Assembly (NCBI RefSeq): GCF_910591885.1
Contig: NC_063277.1
Span: 2,108,001 to 2,172,000, forward strand
DNA from: Bombus terrestris
Lineage: Eukaryota; Arthropoda; Insecta; Hymenoptera; Apidae
Reading direction: 5' to 3'
DNA length: 64,000 nt
In this document: positions 25,802-37,900 of the stretch, in pieces
Layout of the letters: each line of letters begins with the position of its first letter
Numbering within the stretch: the stretch's first letter is position 1
Notes under the pieces: model-generated
What the model saw: only the letters and a program-made list of their open reading frames with translations
Database searches by the model: none
Told to the model about the DNA's origin: nothing
Program-made: the position numbers and the translations under genes

Positions 25802-28800
25802 GTATTGGTATAAGTGGCCTTGATGCAAAATTATTTTGAGTTTGAATACATAAAAAACAAAATAAAATGCATTATATTATTGTTTTAGTTATCGTTGCGA
25901 AAGTCATTACATTATTGCGGAAAAAATATAACATGAAGTAGGAATTTTAAAAGAAAATTGTCAATTTTACTGGTGTGGTAGTTAAAGTCGCCTGGATGAG
26001 TATTAATCCAACTTATAACATCTCAGACGACAAAATTCAAATCCATTTATATAATCCGGCAGCGGCGAGTAATATAAACTTAGGATAACATTTGAGAAAT
26101 ACATTTTCTCGAAAGGACTTTTAAATTACGCCATTATTCGACACCGTGTTCAAGGAAACCACATCGTAAGAAGGTTCGAATCGTTAGGAAGGAAGTTTCT
26201 CTACCCGATCCTAATGAGCAAAAGTCTTCGTTATCGCGAAGCGACTGATAACGACGGAGTAACGCGATCCCTGTAACACTATCTTAAGAACCGAGCACCG
26301 CGACTGTCTCTTTAGATCGCGATGATGTATTTCGCTTTCCGACTGAGAAGGATTGCGAGAAACTTGTTCGCGTCGTCTAATTGCACGATGAAACTCGAGC
26401 TAATTGACAGTGATAAAAGAAGAAATTAAACAGGGCCCGATGTCTGGTGAAAAACTACAAGCAAACTTCTATCGCTTGGAAAATCGAAGAAAAAAAAAAA
26501 AGAAAAAGCGACGATGCACAGTTCGTTTTACTTGGTCCGTGATGGATTAATTAAATGTTACTGTAAAAATTCTGAAATAATGAGAGAATCTCGCCTGAGT
26601 ATAATAAAACGCATAGAGAATGTTTCAGAGCAAGGCAGAAGTAAAGGAAAGGTGAAAAATGGAAATTAGCCTTTCGAAGTACTGAAAACAGAATAACGAA
26701 AAATACGAAATGAGTTTGTTAAAAAATTACTCGACAGCATCCTCCGGAGAATTCCTTTCGCAGCCGTTCAGCAGCCACTAGTCACGCGGAATATCGGTTA
26801 TTTTAAATTAAACAACGCTTCTCCGATAATTACCGAAGCAATTACAAATCTCTAGATAAATTAACGAAACAATCTCTTTTAGTGAATAATCATCGAAGAT
26901 TCTCGCAGACCATATCGCGCGTCTGATTATATCACGTGCAAACAACCTACCGCTCAAAAATATTTGGACACATTAGATAGATTTGTTCTAACGATATATG
27001 AATTTTATCAAAACGCACAAATTAGAGGCAAATTAATAATTATACGCGATACATTCTTCAGTCTCACAAACTTACCGCATTATAAATTTGAATTATTTAT
27101 TTAAAAAACTACCAATACTATGTACGTATTCCTTTTACAACTGAATACGCAATATTTTTAAACGGCAGCGTACATCGGCGTGTATTTTTCAGTCGTCGCG
27201 TCCTCCTAGTGGACCATTCTGTAACTGTCGCTAAAAGAAGCAAAACGTAATAGCGCGATCTCGCTTATTTGCATTGTATCGCTCCGCCGTGTATAATCCG
27301 CCCCTCTGCCGACAAGTTCGTGTAATGGGAAACGGCGCGTTTCGTTTACCTCGTTCAATTTAACTCCTTCGAGAAGCGTAATTTGCCCATTCGATTTAGC
27401 GGAACGAAATACCGAAGTTCCGCAGCTGCATCGTTAACGTTGCGCGATCGACAACAGAGGTTCGGCTTAATTGTTTACCCCAAGGCATGCCGATTCTATT
27501 CAAGTAATCCGATCAATGCAGAGATTAATTTAGAAAATCGTCGAGATCGTGCCGACTAATCGACAAGACCAAAAAGTTTCGAGCAGCGAATTTTCTTTTT
27601 TATCTGACGATTGAAAACCGTATGAATATTAAATACGAAAGACTGCCTTCATAATTATCGCTGAAATCAACTTGGCAATTCTTCTCTAAATTCCGAGGAA
27701 ACAGAATCAAACGCTGAATACGGCCAATTATACGACGTTTAATTAAACTACCATCCATCGAGCAACGGTGCTCGCTCGCTTCTTAGGAACGACGAATCGT
27801 CGTAAATTCTGGTCCAAAAATACGTCGAACGTCGTGCAATTAAACGCGGCGAGCTCGACGGCGTTGGGTATCTAATTAAAATGCTCTCGACCAGCCAACT
27901 GGCCGTCATAATCACTAGTTAGCTGCGCAATTCGTGTCTAAAATGGCGCGAGAAGAATCGAGCCGTAGCTAGTTCTCGTCCTTCGTTCCCAGCTCCTCGG
28001 TTCCTGCCCCAAGATAGCCAGAGCTTCGGCTTAATTAGAAGAAACGAAGAGAACAGCGAAAGGTCGTGTGCCCTTCGAACCGTCAAATCGTTTCCCTGTG
28101 CAGCTTAAACTCGGCGAGACTTAACCTTTCCCTCCTACTCCGTACCGTACGTGCTCTTCAATTACACCTGTTTCGGAATGCTCGATTTAATTGGATCACT
28201 TCGATCACTGACGCCCATTGCTTCAGAATTAGCCGCTTCTTCCTCAACGATTGCGATCGAATCGCGATCTTTCGTTTGATATGACGGACTAAAGATTGTT
28301 GGATTTGTTGGAAGTTTTTCCGAAACCAAACTGGTCCAATCGAGATAGATTAATCAGAATCAGAACGTTAATAACGCGTATTAATTTAAAAAAGTACAAT
28401 TGCAACTAAGGAATTTTCAGAAAATAAAGTTGGACAGTTTGATTTCTAAATGGCTCATATATATATTATTGTATAAACTGCACAATTTCATTTGCTCGAG
28501 TCCACTGATTCTACAAACATTGGTTGATCGATGGAATTCCACCGCAGGATCATCGGTGAAACAAATAGCACCCATGCTCGAGCTACGGATTTTTCGCTTT
28601 TCACTGGACGATCGAACGTTTAATTATCGTTTTTTTTTTTCCGGCTTCTAAATTCCGAGAGCCATATGAAACGACAATATTTGCCCGATCACACGGAGCG
28701 TCTTCTTTCGCTCAGGGTTTCGTGTGCTCTTTGAGCAAATCCTCTCGCAATACAAACAATAGCTAGGTCCGTGATTTCGTGGTGCGGCTACTTGTCTAGC

Positions 28801-31800
28801 TAAAAGTCAATCTCGCCCAGACCGTGGCTCGTAAATCTCTATAAAGTCGAAGGCCGCTGTCCCGTGGCGAACCACCGTGAGTTCAAGAAGATGCTCCCTT
28901 GAAAAGGAGGCCGTGTAAATAATGGCTGGATGTTGCTACGCTGTGAGAGTCACTACTCCTCTTATGGCTCTTCTGGGACATCATTCCTCTGTGACCAGGT
29001 CCGCTCACTTGCCACATACATTAACCCGTTGCCGCTCGTTTCGCCCCTCCGATCGTTCCTTCAACGAGATCCTCTTCAATTCATTCCACCTGACGTTTTT
29101 AAATTCTTCGCCTTTACGATGCACCCTGCTAGACTTCCATACGCATTATTTCGTCGAGTCTTGGCAAAGGCATCCTTCGAGAGATTTTGCAAACTCTTCT
29201 CGAGGATCCTCCATGTTATACTCTAGGGACGATTCTAAAGATTCCTGTGATCCTTCGACATTTATATTAAAATAGCCATAGTCGCCCATCCAATATACAT
29301 ACCTATGACTCGGTTTAAGCTACAGACCTTCTAAGTTGTCTTACCATTGAATCTTTTAAACGGCCTCAGATGAAACACTCGCCCCTTTATTTTCTTTTTT
29401 CTTCGCCTCTTTCTTCTCTTGCTTACAGGGCCGCAGTAGAGTCGAGTGTTTGCGATTAACGCGCTTAATTTGCCTAAAGTGTGTGGATTAATTGTTGAAC
29501 GATGAATTGTTTGCTTTTCGTTGCCTTTCGTTGCTTGTACCTTTATGTATTATAATTATTTGATATGTAAACTAAGGATAGTGGTTTTTGATAGCGTATG
29601 AGATACAAGCAAGTCTGTTTGCAGGAAGATGTGTCTGTATACTTGAAAGTGTCCTTATCCAGCAAATCCGACGAGCCTCCCGCACAAAAGCCGCGTGTGC
29701 ACGAAGCGAACTCGGGGAATCGCACTCGACTCGAAAATCAGCTTCTCATCAAAGAGCTTTCGCTCGAGTGTCTGCCTAACCGAAGGGGGTACTAAGCCAG
29801 CCCAGTCAAGCAGTCGACACCTTCATTGTTCCAAGGTGTGCGCCATCGAAAGGAAAGCTGCCGCTTCTCTCCCGTTACCGTTAAACGTGCATCCACTTAC
29901 GCGTGCCAAACAATTGGCCGGTTAGCCTGTGATTATTGATCGGATTGCGAAGCTTTCGTCGGCCGTGAAAAGTGGGCGTTGGCTGTTGCGTGACACGAGA
30001 AACTAGCCGGCTGAAAGAAGGAAACATCGATGCTAAGAATCGATTCGACGAGATTCGCCGTCGTCGTTGATCCAAGAGAATCGTACTCGGAAATTTCGTG
30101 TTGCTACGTTTAATTAGCATAGCGAACTATGAATTCCGATTCAGAGGAGAAGAGTCGATCGTATTCTCGGAAGTACGCGCGTCCCACGACCATCGAGCAT
30201 CGATGTTTCTGTTATTTTAATCGTTTCGCAACGCTCCACCAAATGGGTTTCGCATGTCGTCTAGTTTACCGGTCGTTAACTCGCGAGTGCAATCCTCCCT
30301 CTCTTTTTTTTTTTTTTTTGCATCGCACGCGTGGCCTCTTTACGTTCGCTCGTAGCAAAGAATACAAATGGTGACGGTTATCGCCGGTCTCCCCTCGGTT
30401 TCCTTGGTTTACGACGCAATCGCTATTAAAATATGCAATCGAGCCGACACGTTATCCTTCATCAGGGTTTCGCCATCCTCTCGGGGACGAGCGACGCGGT
30501 TAACGAGCCGTTTGTACCCGACGACGTTGAATATTTTGCACGAAGCTCGCGACGTCGGGAAAGATATCGCGCGTGTAGAAAATTCTTGTCGACTTGCACG
30601 CTGCAATTTCGATCGTTTAAACCGACGTTACATCACCCTCGCGTAATTCTGGCTCTTGTCGGACTAATTAAACTGTTCGGAAATACTCAGAAGTTATGTT
30701 CTCCGAGGGGAAATCAAACGGAATCGGCTGGACGTTTTTCAACAAAAACGCTCGCTTGCCTAGAGAAAGTAAATTCCCGATAATTTCAGAGTATTAAATT
30801 TCCCGACAAACTATTTATCGCTTGGAAAGCGATTAATTCATTATCGCTCGTTTAAACGATCTCGGGCTTTCATTAAAGGAAACTCCATCAGAGTATTCCG
30901 GCCGTTTTACATAAAGATATTGAAATTCGCGTCTCGATAAAATGTTGCCCGAATTGCCTCGATACGTACCAACAAAATATTCCTGTTTTTCTTCTTTTTT
31001 CAATTCCGATACAATTTTTCTCCGTCTATTTTTTACGCGATACGTGGATCTGGTAATTCGTATAAAGCAGCGCGTACCGTGGTTGTTCGCGCCCGGAATA
31101 AATCCTTCTCTGTCCAGTGGGCTAGAAATTTATTTTGTGCTCGAACATTCCCGACCACCTCGGGTAATTTAGGCTTGTTGCCGCTGCATCGTTGTCGATT
31201 CACGGCTTCTAAGTAGAATTAGCCAACAAAGCGTGGACCGGCCGAGTGTCATTGAAATCCTGTGTTCGCGCTGTGGTTGCAAGTTCAAGGAGTCGACGAA
31301 TGCACACAGTTGCACGTGATAATTACTGTTCGTGAGAAGCTCGCGGAAAGTCCGCACTCGACGCTTGCCAAGTCGTAACTCGCGAACGTCATTCACATGC
31401 CACTGACGTTTATCCGTTATACGGTTTTAAACGATCTTTGAACAGGTTCGAGATATTACTTAGATCGATAAATAAATTAGCTCCGCCTTTAGCTTCGAGA
31501 CACGTAGTTGGAAGCTGCCTGTTCTGTTTCATCGTTGCATCGATAAATTTTTTGCAGTGATCGCAGTCGAACGAAACGCGCGCCATTCTCATCGATCGAT
31601 TTTAATTCAATTGCATAGGCCGGCACGCCACATGAAACAGCAAGCGCCGCGCAAACAACGATAAAGAGATTTAATCGAATAACGCGAACATCGCTGAGCT
31701 TTGTCGCTTTCGAGTTTATAATAACACGCGGCCGACAATTAGATTTCATCTTCCTTCTATTTAGGACGGGGAATTTATTTTCCGTGACTGCGCTGCTTTG

Positions 31801-32220
31801 CATGCAGTTTAGCGTGTCCATTAACGCTTCCTGCGCATTTTCGTCCAGAAACATTGTACGTACATGATGCATGCCACGCGAACTAAGCACGATGCACTGA
31901 AAATACATTTTCTGCAACTAATTCGTCGCTAGAAATCTTTTTTAGAAATATTTTCTCTTCTCTACGATTGGATATTTTCCAACGCCCTCTTCAGAATTTT
32001 CCTTCGCACGAAACAATTTTTCCATTGCATATGCAACCAGTGTACGATGTGTCTAAGCGTCTTTCTTGCGTGTTTCTTTTGTATTGCACATTTTCAACTT
32101 TCTCGTTACCTGCTTCGTGCATATTTGCTTCTTTCAAGTTTCCAGCGTTCACGGGTTTTGTGTATGTCATTCGCTTTCTGTTCTCAATATCAGCCATAAA
32201 ATCGGGAGAAGAAAGAAATC
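25802..32220. other. Non-coding stretch, probable nAChR intron
   Basis: No coding exon recognised. A sequence at about 26949-26980 (CCGCTCAAAAATATTTGGACAC) resembles a Tc1-type transposon end. There is a poly-T run at 30.3 kb. A minus-strand chance reading near 27.9 kb gives IMTASWLVES, superficially like receptor exon 2, but the surrounding residues do not fit. Confidence 0.5.
30304..30319. repeat. Poly(T) run of 16
   Basis: Homopolymer tract inside non-coding DNA. No coding or retroelement context was recognised on either strand. Confidence 0.9.
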
Positions 32221-32296
32221 TCGGCTGTTCGGGGATTCCAACTCGAGACCTCGTGATTCAAATCGAACCACGCTCTACCCTATCGAATGATCCCGA
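32221..32296 (-). pseudogene. tRNA-like relic
   Basis: On the minus strand an A-box-like stretch (GATAGGGTAGAGCG) is followed by a possible anticodon arm (GGTTCGATTTGAATC) and a B-box-like stretch (GAGTTGGAATCCC) at about normal tRNA spacing. The T stem pairs poorly, the loop has GG where tRNAs have CG, and the 5' and 3' acceptor halves do not pair. It is therefore not a functional tRNA. It is either a decayed tRNA gene or the head of a tRNA-derived SINE. No anticodon is assigned. Confidence 0.4.
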
Positions 32297-34290
32297 CTTT
32301 GTCTTTCTATTTTTCTAAATTAGTCCTCTGTTTCTACAGCTAAAACTACTTTCACGCGTTTAAAATCCAGTTCATTTCACTTTTAATCTTCCTTCTTATA
32401 ACACGGAACCACTCACTTTGCGAATCATAATACGATCGGACCAAGAACTATATTCGGTCTGAATCGAAATTACGATCGTCTCAAGAAACATATGCGTTTT
32501 TACGACTTTCACGTGTGTGACGAGGAATATCAAAGCGTATGAACGAAATTACAAAAGTCCTAACTACGATGTTTCGTTAATATGCAAAAGACATTTCCAC
32601 GCTAAATCACAAAATTTGTGTCATCAAACGATCCTTTGAACCGCGTTCTCCTCGCAGATTACACCGAGGAAAGAAACGGCATGCGAGCCATGAGCACGTA
32701 CGAAACGAGATTTGCCGAGTCCTAGCGCGTGCCAAGCAAATCCGCAGTGGAAAGTGGTCGCAGTGAAATTACAGTGTTGATATTCCATTGATAACAGCCA
32801 ACGCGACGGTCAGCCAAACCGGCTGGCCAACCGATAACAAATTAATTATAGTTTGAACGGAGGTGAACACGTATTTAGTCTATAGACATCCGTGATCGAG
32901 GTAATTACAGCTGAAATTCGGACCAAGCTGCATAAGCATGTAACACGAATGTAATAACCAAGGAGACAATGCGGCCGCGGAGGCGAAATGGGAGGAGGGT
33001 ATGGTCACCTATGACAAGAAGGAAGGGATAGACAATCGCGTAATTGTAGCACATTGATCCGTCGAGAAGATGACCTCGAGTGTGTAGGTAGCCGTTCGAG
33101 ATCCGGCAAACCTCGAGCCGAGACACGATTGATTGCTTGCGATCAGATTATGGCAATTAATGGCTCAAGTGCTATGGATCGAACCGCTTGTAAATTAGTT
33201 CCGGTTCCGGGCAGAAACTCCCGGAATTCAACTTATCACCGCAAGTACGTGGACGCGCGGTGTATCGGTGCCTGTATCTGCTGCATAATCCATACGCCAT
33301 GCCAGTTCGGTGCGTGTTGGCTCCGAACGAATTTCCAGTTAGCCGAACGCTTCGCCGCCGAACGATCGTGTTCGACGAGAATGCAGAAACAAATATTCCG
33401 AGCACCCGGTTATGTATGGATGCGGCGAATTTCGACCAAGTATTGCAGCCCGGTGTGGATCTCGCGATCCAATGTAAACGCGCCTGAATCGCGAAAGGAA
33501 ATGGCGGATTTTAGCGATGCAACGTTCGCCAGTTGCCTGTGAGAACAATTATTTCGTGCTTTCTTCGCTTTCTTCAAATTCGTCGTACTGCTCTTGTAAA
33601 TTATAAATAATGATAAATAACGTAGCAATTGTGTATATAGAAATGGGTTCACGATACTGCAGCGTAGGCGAATACAACAAGACTGCAAGGCCCATGTGCA
33701 AAGATTATAAAAACGAATGTTTAATTTCTTCTAATTGAAATATCGAAAAATTCAGATTCAGCGACATTTGCTTTTCGATGTAGTATTCAAGGGGAGAATT
33801 TTAAATAAAAAGCAAATATTACAGCGAAGCGGCCTTGCAAATGAAATATTTCAACCATCGATAATTATAATCCGTGTCCTCTACACACAGGTTAACTCGC
33901 GTCCTCCTAATTCATTGCGAAACGTTTATTTGCCTCCTTAGAAAACTCGCGCTTCGAATGGCGGATATTCCCACAGGCATTCGCGATCGTCTTCCCCGCT
34001 CTTGCTATATCCTCTCCAAGCATTATCACTAATTTGTATAGGGCGTACAGTATTTGCCTAATAAATTTCCCGTTACAAATAACGTTCCACTGCAGGACTT
34101 AATAAATTACCGTGACGAGACAGGGTAGAAGCGCAATTACCCGCGCAGGGTGAAATCGAGGCCTGGCGAGGGGGAACAACCCGATGTCAGAAGCCACCGC
34201 TCTTGCTCTACATATCTCACCGGCGTTCTACACCGATTCTATAGTTTCTAACGCTATTCATGCGCTGCGATAATGGGTTAAGTGAGGTTT
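32297..34290. other. Non-coding stretch next to the nAChR exon
   Basis: Probable intron just downstream of the receptor exon. A plus-strand frame of 162 codons at 33054-33542 has no known motif. GC is raised at 33.05-33.5 kb. Confidence 0.5.
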
Positions 34291-34296
34291 ACTCAC
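34291..34296 (-). other. 5' splice site of the nAChR exon
   Basis: The minus strand reads GACGTT then GTGAGT, a consensus donor placed directly after the codon for V86. Reading through it gives VSKPHLTHYRSA and then a stop, which is unlike any receptor sequence, so splicing here is strongly implied. The intron runs towards lower coordinates. Confidence 0.88.
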
Positions 34297-34554
34297 AACG
34301 TCGATGAGCTGGGAGAGGCGTAGTCCCATTTTGACAGTGAGGCGATCGCTGTTGTTGCCAACAGGCCGGATGAGGCGGTTGTAGTTCGACAGCAGGTCAT
34401 CGTAGAGACGCTTCGCTTCCGGATTGGCCGAGGCACCCGGAAACGGAGCAACAAGACAGGAAATGGCCGTCGCCATCGCCAGCAATCCGCCCAACCTAGA
34501 CCACCATCGCCACCAGCCTTTCCCACCGTTGTTCGACCAAGCATCCCTAAGCAT
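34297..34554 (-). CDS. Nicotinic acetylcholine receptor alpha subunit (alpha3/alpha4-like), N-terminal coding exon, partial
   Basis: This exon encodes 86 residues that begin a cys-loop ligand-gated cation channel subunit, which acts at cholinergic synapses in the plasma membrane. Residues 1-21 are polar and Trp-rich (WWRWW at 14-18). A hydrophobic core at about 22-38 and the ASA at 41-43 make a plausible signal peptide. The mature part starts NPEAKRLYDDLLSNYNRLIR, the insect alpha-subunit signature. It continues to an NNS glycosylation sequon (67-69) and ends SQLIDV at residue 86. The reading stops exactly at a GTGAGT donor, giving a phase-0 intron where family members continue with NLKNQ. 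The start at 34554 has A at -3, and an in-frame TGA lies just upstream (34579-34581). The sequon region and the TVKMGLRLSQLIDV stretch recall alpha3/alpha4 rather than alpha1, alpha2 or beta1, but the exact paralogue is not settled. The disulphide loop, loops A-F and membrane helices are not in this exon, and I found none elsewhere in the window. Confidence 0.93.
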
Positions 34555-34572
34555 CGTACGCCTTGTCCACCC

Positions 34573-34581
34573 CTGAAATCA
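34573..34581 (-). other. Possible 3' splice site just upstream of the nAChR start codon
   Basis: The minus strand reads TGATTTCAG followed by GGGTGGACAAGGCGTACG and then the start codon. The TTTCAG would make an acceptor 18 bases before the ATG, so the exon would span 34297-34572 and an untranslated exon would lie at higher coordinates. The pyrimidine tract before it is weak. The alternative is that the transcript starts nearby and this AG is not used. RNA reads would decide. Confidence 0.45.
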
Positions 34582-34740
34582 TAGTATTTCAACATTAAAC
34601 GTTACTCATTTCATCCATCCTCTTCAATTATACAGACGTATATTTTTGTTGCACCGTAGATGAAAACGTTATAACGTTAAAAGTTTCGTATAATACGCGT
34701 AATATATTCGACAAAATTTGTTGTCATATATATTAAAATA

Positions 34741-34954
34741 TCAGGTTGTCCGTAAAGTGTTTTTCTTTCGCAAACGTGTTTTTTACAACAATGCACCTTC
34801 GTACAAACGTGAAACCAAGTCTGTAAAATGTCGCTGTGTTTATCTCAACAGAACAAAATGGATCGTACGTGATTCGATAAAATAATATGAAACAAAAAAC
34901 GTTGTGCGTCTATTATTTCCTCATAAAACGAAAGAAATTTTTCGGACAACTTAA
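34741..34954 (+). mobile_element. Mariner-like miniature element, copy C
   Basis: This 214 bp non-autonomous element is flanked by TA at 34739-34740 and 34955-34956. It begins TCAGGTTGTCCG and ends CGGACAACTTAA, so the ends are inverted repeats of about 12 bp, with looser similarity to about 28 bp through a TTTC-rich stretch. It is closely similar along its length to the copies at 4.0 kb and 16.2 kb and to the inverted copy at 42.5 kb. It has no transposase frame. It sits 168 bp upstream of the nAChR exon and so lies in its upstream intron or 5' region. Confidence 0.85.
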
Positions 34955-37900
34955 TACTTTGGTGAGTTAGTGTCGCTTGATCGTGGAATTAACGGCGAGA
35001 TAAAGTTTACACGTTTCGCTAACTGAGATTCAAATTGTATAGGACAGAAACTTAATACCTTTTAATGAAATATTGTAAACAGGATATCAATATGCAAATG
35101 TCTTTTGCAGTTCAAGGTTCAAATTGCTTTTACAGAACGCGTACAGTTCCGGGCGCAGCTACATCAATGGGTGTCTCTTGTTAATCCTTTAATTTATCAC
35201 CGCGTTATTTCGTTTCCACCGACTGTATGATAGATACACGTTCGACTCGAATAGCTGTTGTTGAATCTTTCACTTTCTGCTCCACTTCTCTAAAGTCTTA
35301 CAAATAGAAAACAAGTTACCGCGAAAGAAGACAATTTCCTGATTCCCTGACGAACAATTAGTTTTAGTGACAACAGCCTGAAACATAGTGAAGCGGGTGT
35401 ACGGTCTTTACGGAACACCGAGTATATGCGCAGAAGACACGTGTTTGTCGGCATCTCATAATGCTTTGACGTCAACTTTTCAAGCGAATCATAGTACATA
35501 GTAAGGCGTAAGTTGGTTGCCAGACGAAGTCATTTACTAGCCGTGGAGAAGAGCGTAACCGGCCATAAAGGAGGGCTTCAACGGCATTGTTGTGTCGCTG
35601 AAAGGAAAGGGGAAGGGAAGGGAACCTCTTGAGCAACTTTTATCGCTTCGTTGCTGACCTACCTGCGGCCATTATCAGCGTACCTATATGCCTGGCAAAG
35701 CTACTTCCCCGCATTATCCGGCGATTTACATTTCTCCACGTTCCTTCGTTGATTCTGAATATAAATGAGCTCGAACCTAACGCGAGCACGTTGAGAGCAT
35801 CGGCTTTCAATTTTTGTGAATCGCGGCCAAAGTGTCGGTACGTTATCGTCGTGCCAGTCAAAATCTTCGCAACGTGAAAAAAAAGTAACAAGAACTCGGG
35901 ATATCGATGGACATTATCTTTTCTCGTGACAGATTGATAAATGATTTTGATTTCGTCCGTCGCTTCCTTTGCCATTAGGTTAATCGATGAATTACGTAAA
36001 AAGGTAATCGCTATCGCTATGTAAATGAAATTTATATGCTTCACCGCGCACCATCCAGAGAATAAATATCCCCCGGATACGAACGGTTTCATTGATGTCT
36101 GCCATAAAATTACAATCGGTGCCCGTTCAAACTGCACATCCGCAAGAACCAGCCTTGTATTTACGATTTTATAGTGGCGTGGTATCGATCGGCTCGTTGA
36201 GAATTCGCTCAACGCATCGGTGAAGAACTTTAACGCGCGAAATTCACAAACCAGTCACTGGTTAAATAAATTCTTTAAGATTCGTAAATGTTGACAAATA
36301 TTCCTCCCTCGACATACTTGTACGTAGTGTTATTAATGGAATACTACTGCCTTTCTTTCTTTTTTTATTTTTCTTTCGATGTCGATTTTTATACAGCGTC
36401 AAAGGATCTGTTTTATTCATGAAAAAGCTCGTTCAGCTAGCGGCTGTGGCACGCGAAATCAACGTGCGTATTTCCGCGTTCTGTCGACAATTTACAAAGC
36501 CGAGCGTCGCATTTAATCATCGGCTTCTATTTTAACGCAACATAGGAAACGCGCGTGCTGACATTACGTATCAACGTTTGACTAATGCACCCAAATGCGT
36601 CGATTCATTGATTTTCCCGCAGTCATTTGCATTTTGCGTGTCCGCGAAGCGACAGTAATTAGACGTAGCGAGTGAGCGCCTGATGGAAAAGTGAAACGAA
36701 ACCGCACGATTGAACACCAATAAAATTGTCAGGATATCGTTATCTGTATCGCTTAACTAACCAGATATACGAAAAATCGTTTCATTGGAATCGATGCATT
36801 AGCCGATAATAGCCACTTTGTTAATAATTTATTAGAATAATTTATCGATCAAATCTTCGACATAAATAAATTATGTTAATGTGTACATATACAAAGGCAG
36901 TCACACGTAATATCAACTATCCGTAATTTATAAAAATCTGAAAATAAATCTACAAATATACAAGCAAAACTTTCCAATGAAATTCTAACACCTTCGAACG
37001 ACACACGACAGATTAAACGAATAATAATAATTCCATCGTTCGGATATTTTTAGGATGAACTAACAGCAAGGTCAATACCGAGGCACAGGCCGAAAAACTT
37101 TTATCGACGGTTGCTGGTTTTTATCGGCCGACCGACTGATGAACTATTTCCACGTATTAGAAAATGAAAAATGGCGCTGGGCCAAGACGACCCAAGTTGG
37201 TCAGAAACCTCACGGGACCCTTTCTACCTATCTGGGCTGTGTCGGGTCGCCAGATAAGACGACCCTATGGTCATTATCAATCCCATTCGTTTCCAGCCAG
37301 TCTCTGGCCACCGAGTTAATTACACCGGAATTCCGTACACCCCTGGCTTTTCCTTCGTTCCCTATCGTTGCACCTTCTTCGCCCTTGACCATCCCTTCGT
37401 TAGCTCGGTTCTTGTAACGAACCCCGTAGCGTACTGTAGTTTTCGAGTTTATCGTCCCCTGTCAATCTCTTGGGAGGACGAGGATGGCTGGTATCGGGTT
37501 CACGACTCGATATATACTTACGGGAATTTAGTAGGGGATCGTTGTCATTCCACGATTCTCTAGCGACACACTTTGAGTGATTTATGCCTGCTTAGCTGTC
37601 CAAATGGTAAATGCGCACGCGAGGAATAATTTAGAAGGCAGAGGCCGATTTTCATCCTTTCTCTGCTATCGAAAGCGGGATTAATTCTTCGTAGCAGCAG
37701 GTCAGTTCTTATTGACGTGGAGGAAATACGAAACGTACCTGCGTTTAAGTATTTTATAGGATTCGTTGATTAAGATGTGCGTCGCGTACAAATTAACCTA
37801 AACTGATTAATAACTCGTGTTATTTACGCTAAAAGAGTCGATTATTTTTGTACCGATCTACGAGTTGCACGCGCTCTTCGTGCAACAGCTACAGAAAGGA

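Noticed and set aside
27900..27950. Minus-strand reading IMTASWLVES, like nAChR exon 2 (IMTTNVWVEQ)
   Set aside because: That exon is nearly invariant in insects. Only a few residues match here, the W is out of register, and no splice sites frame the right boundaries.
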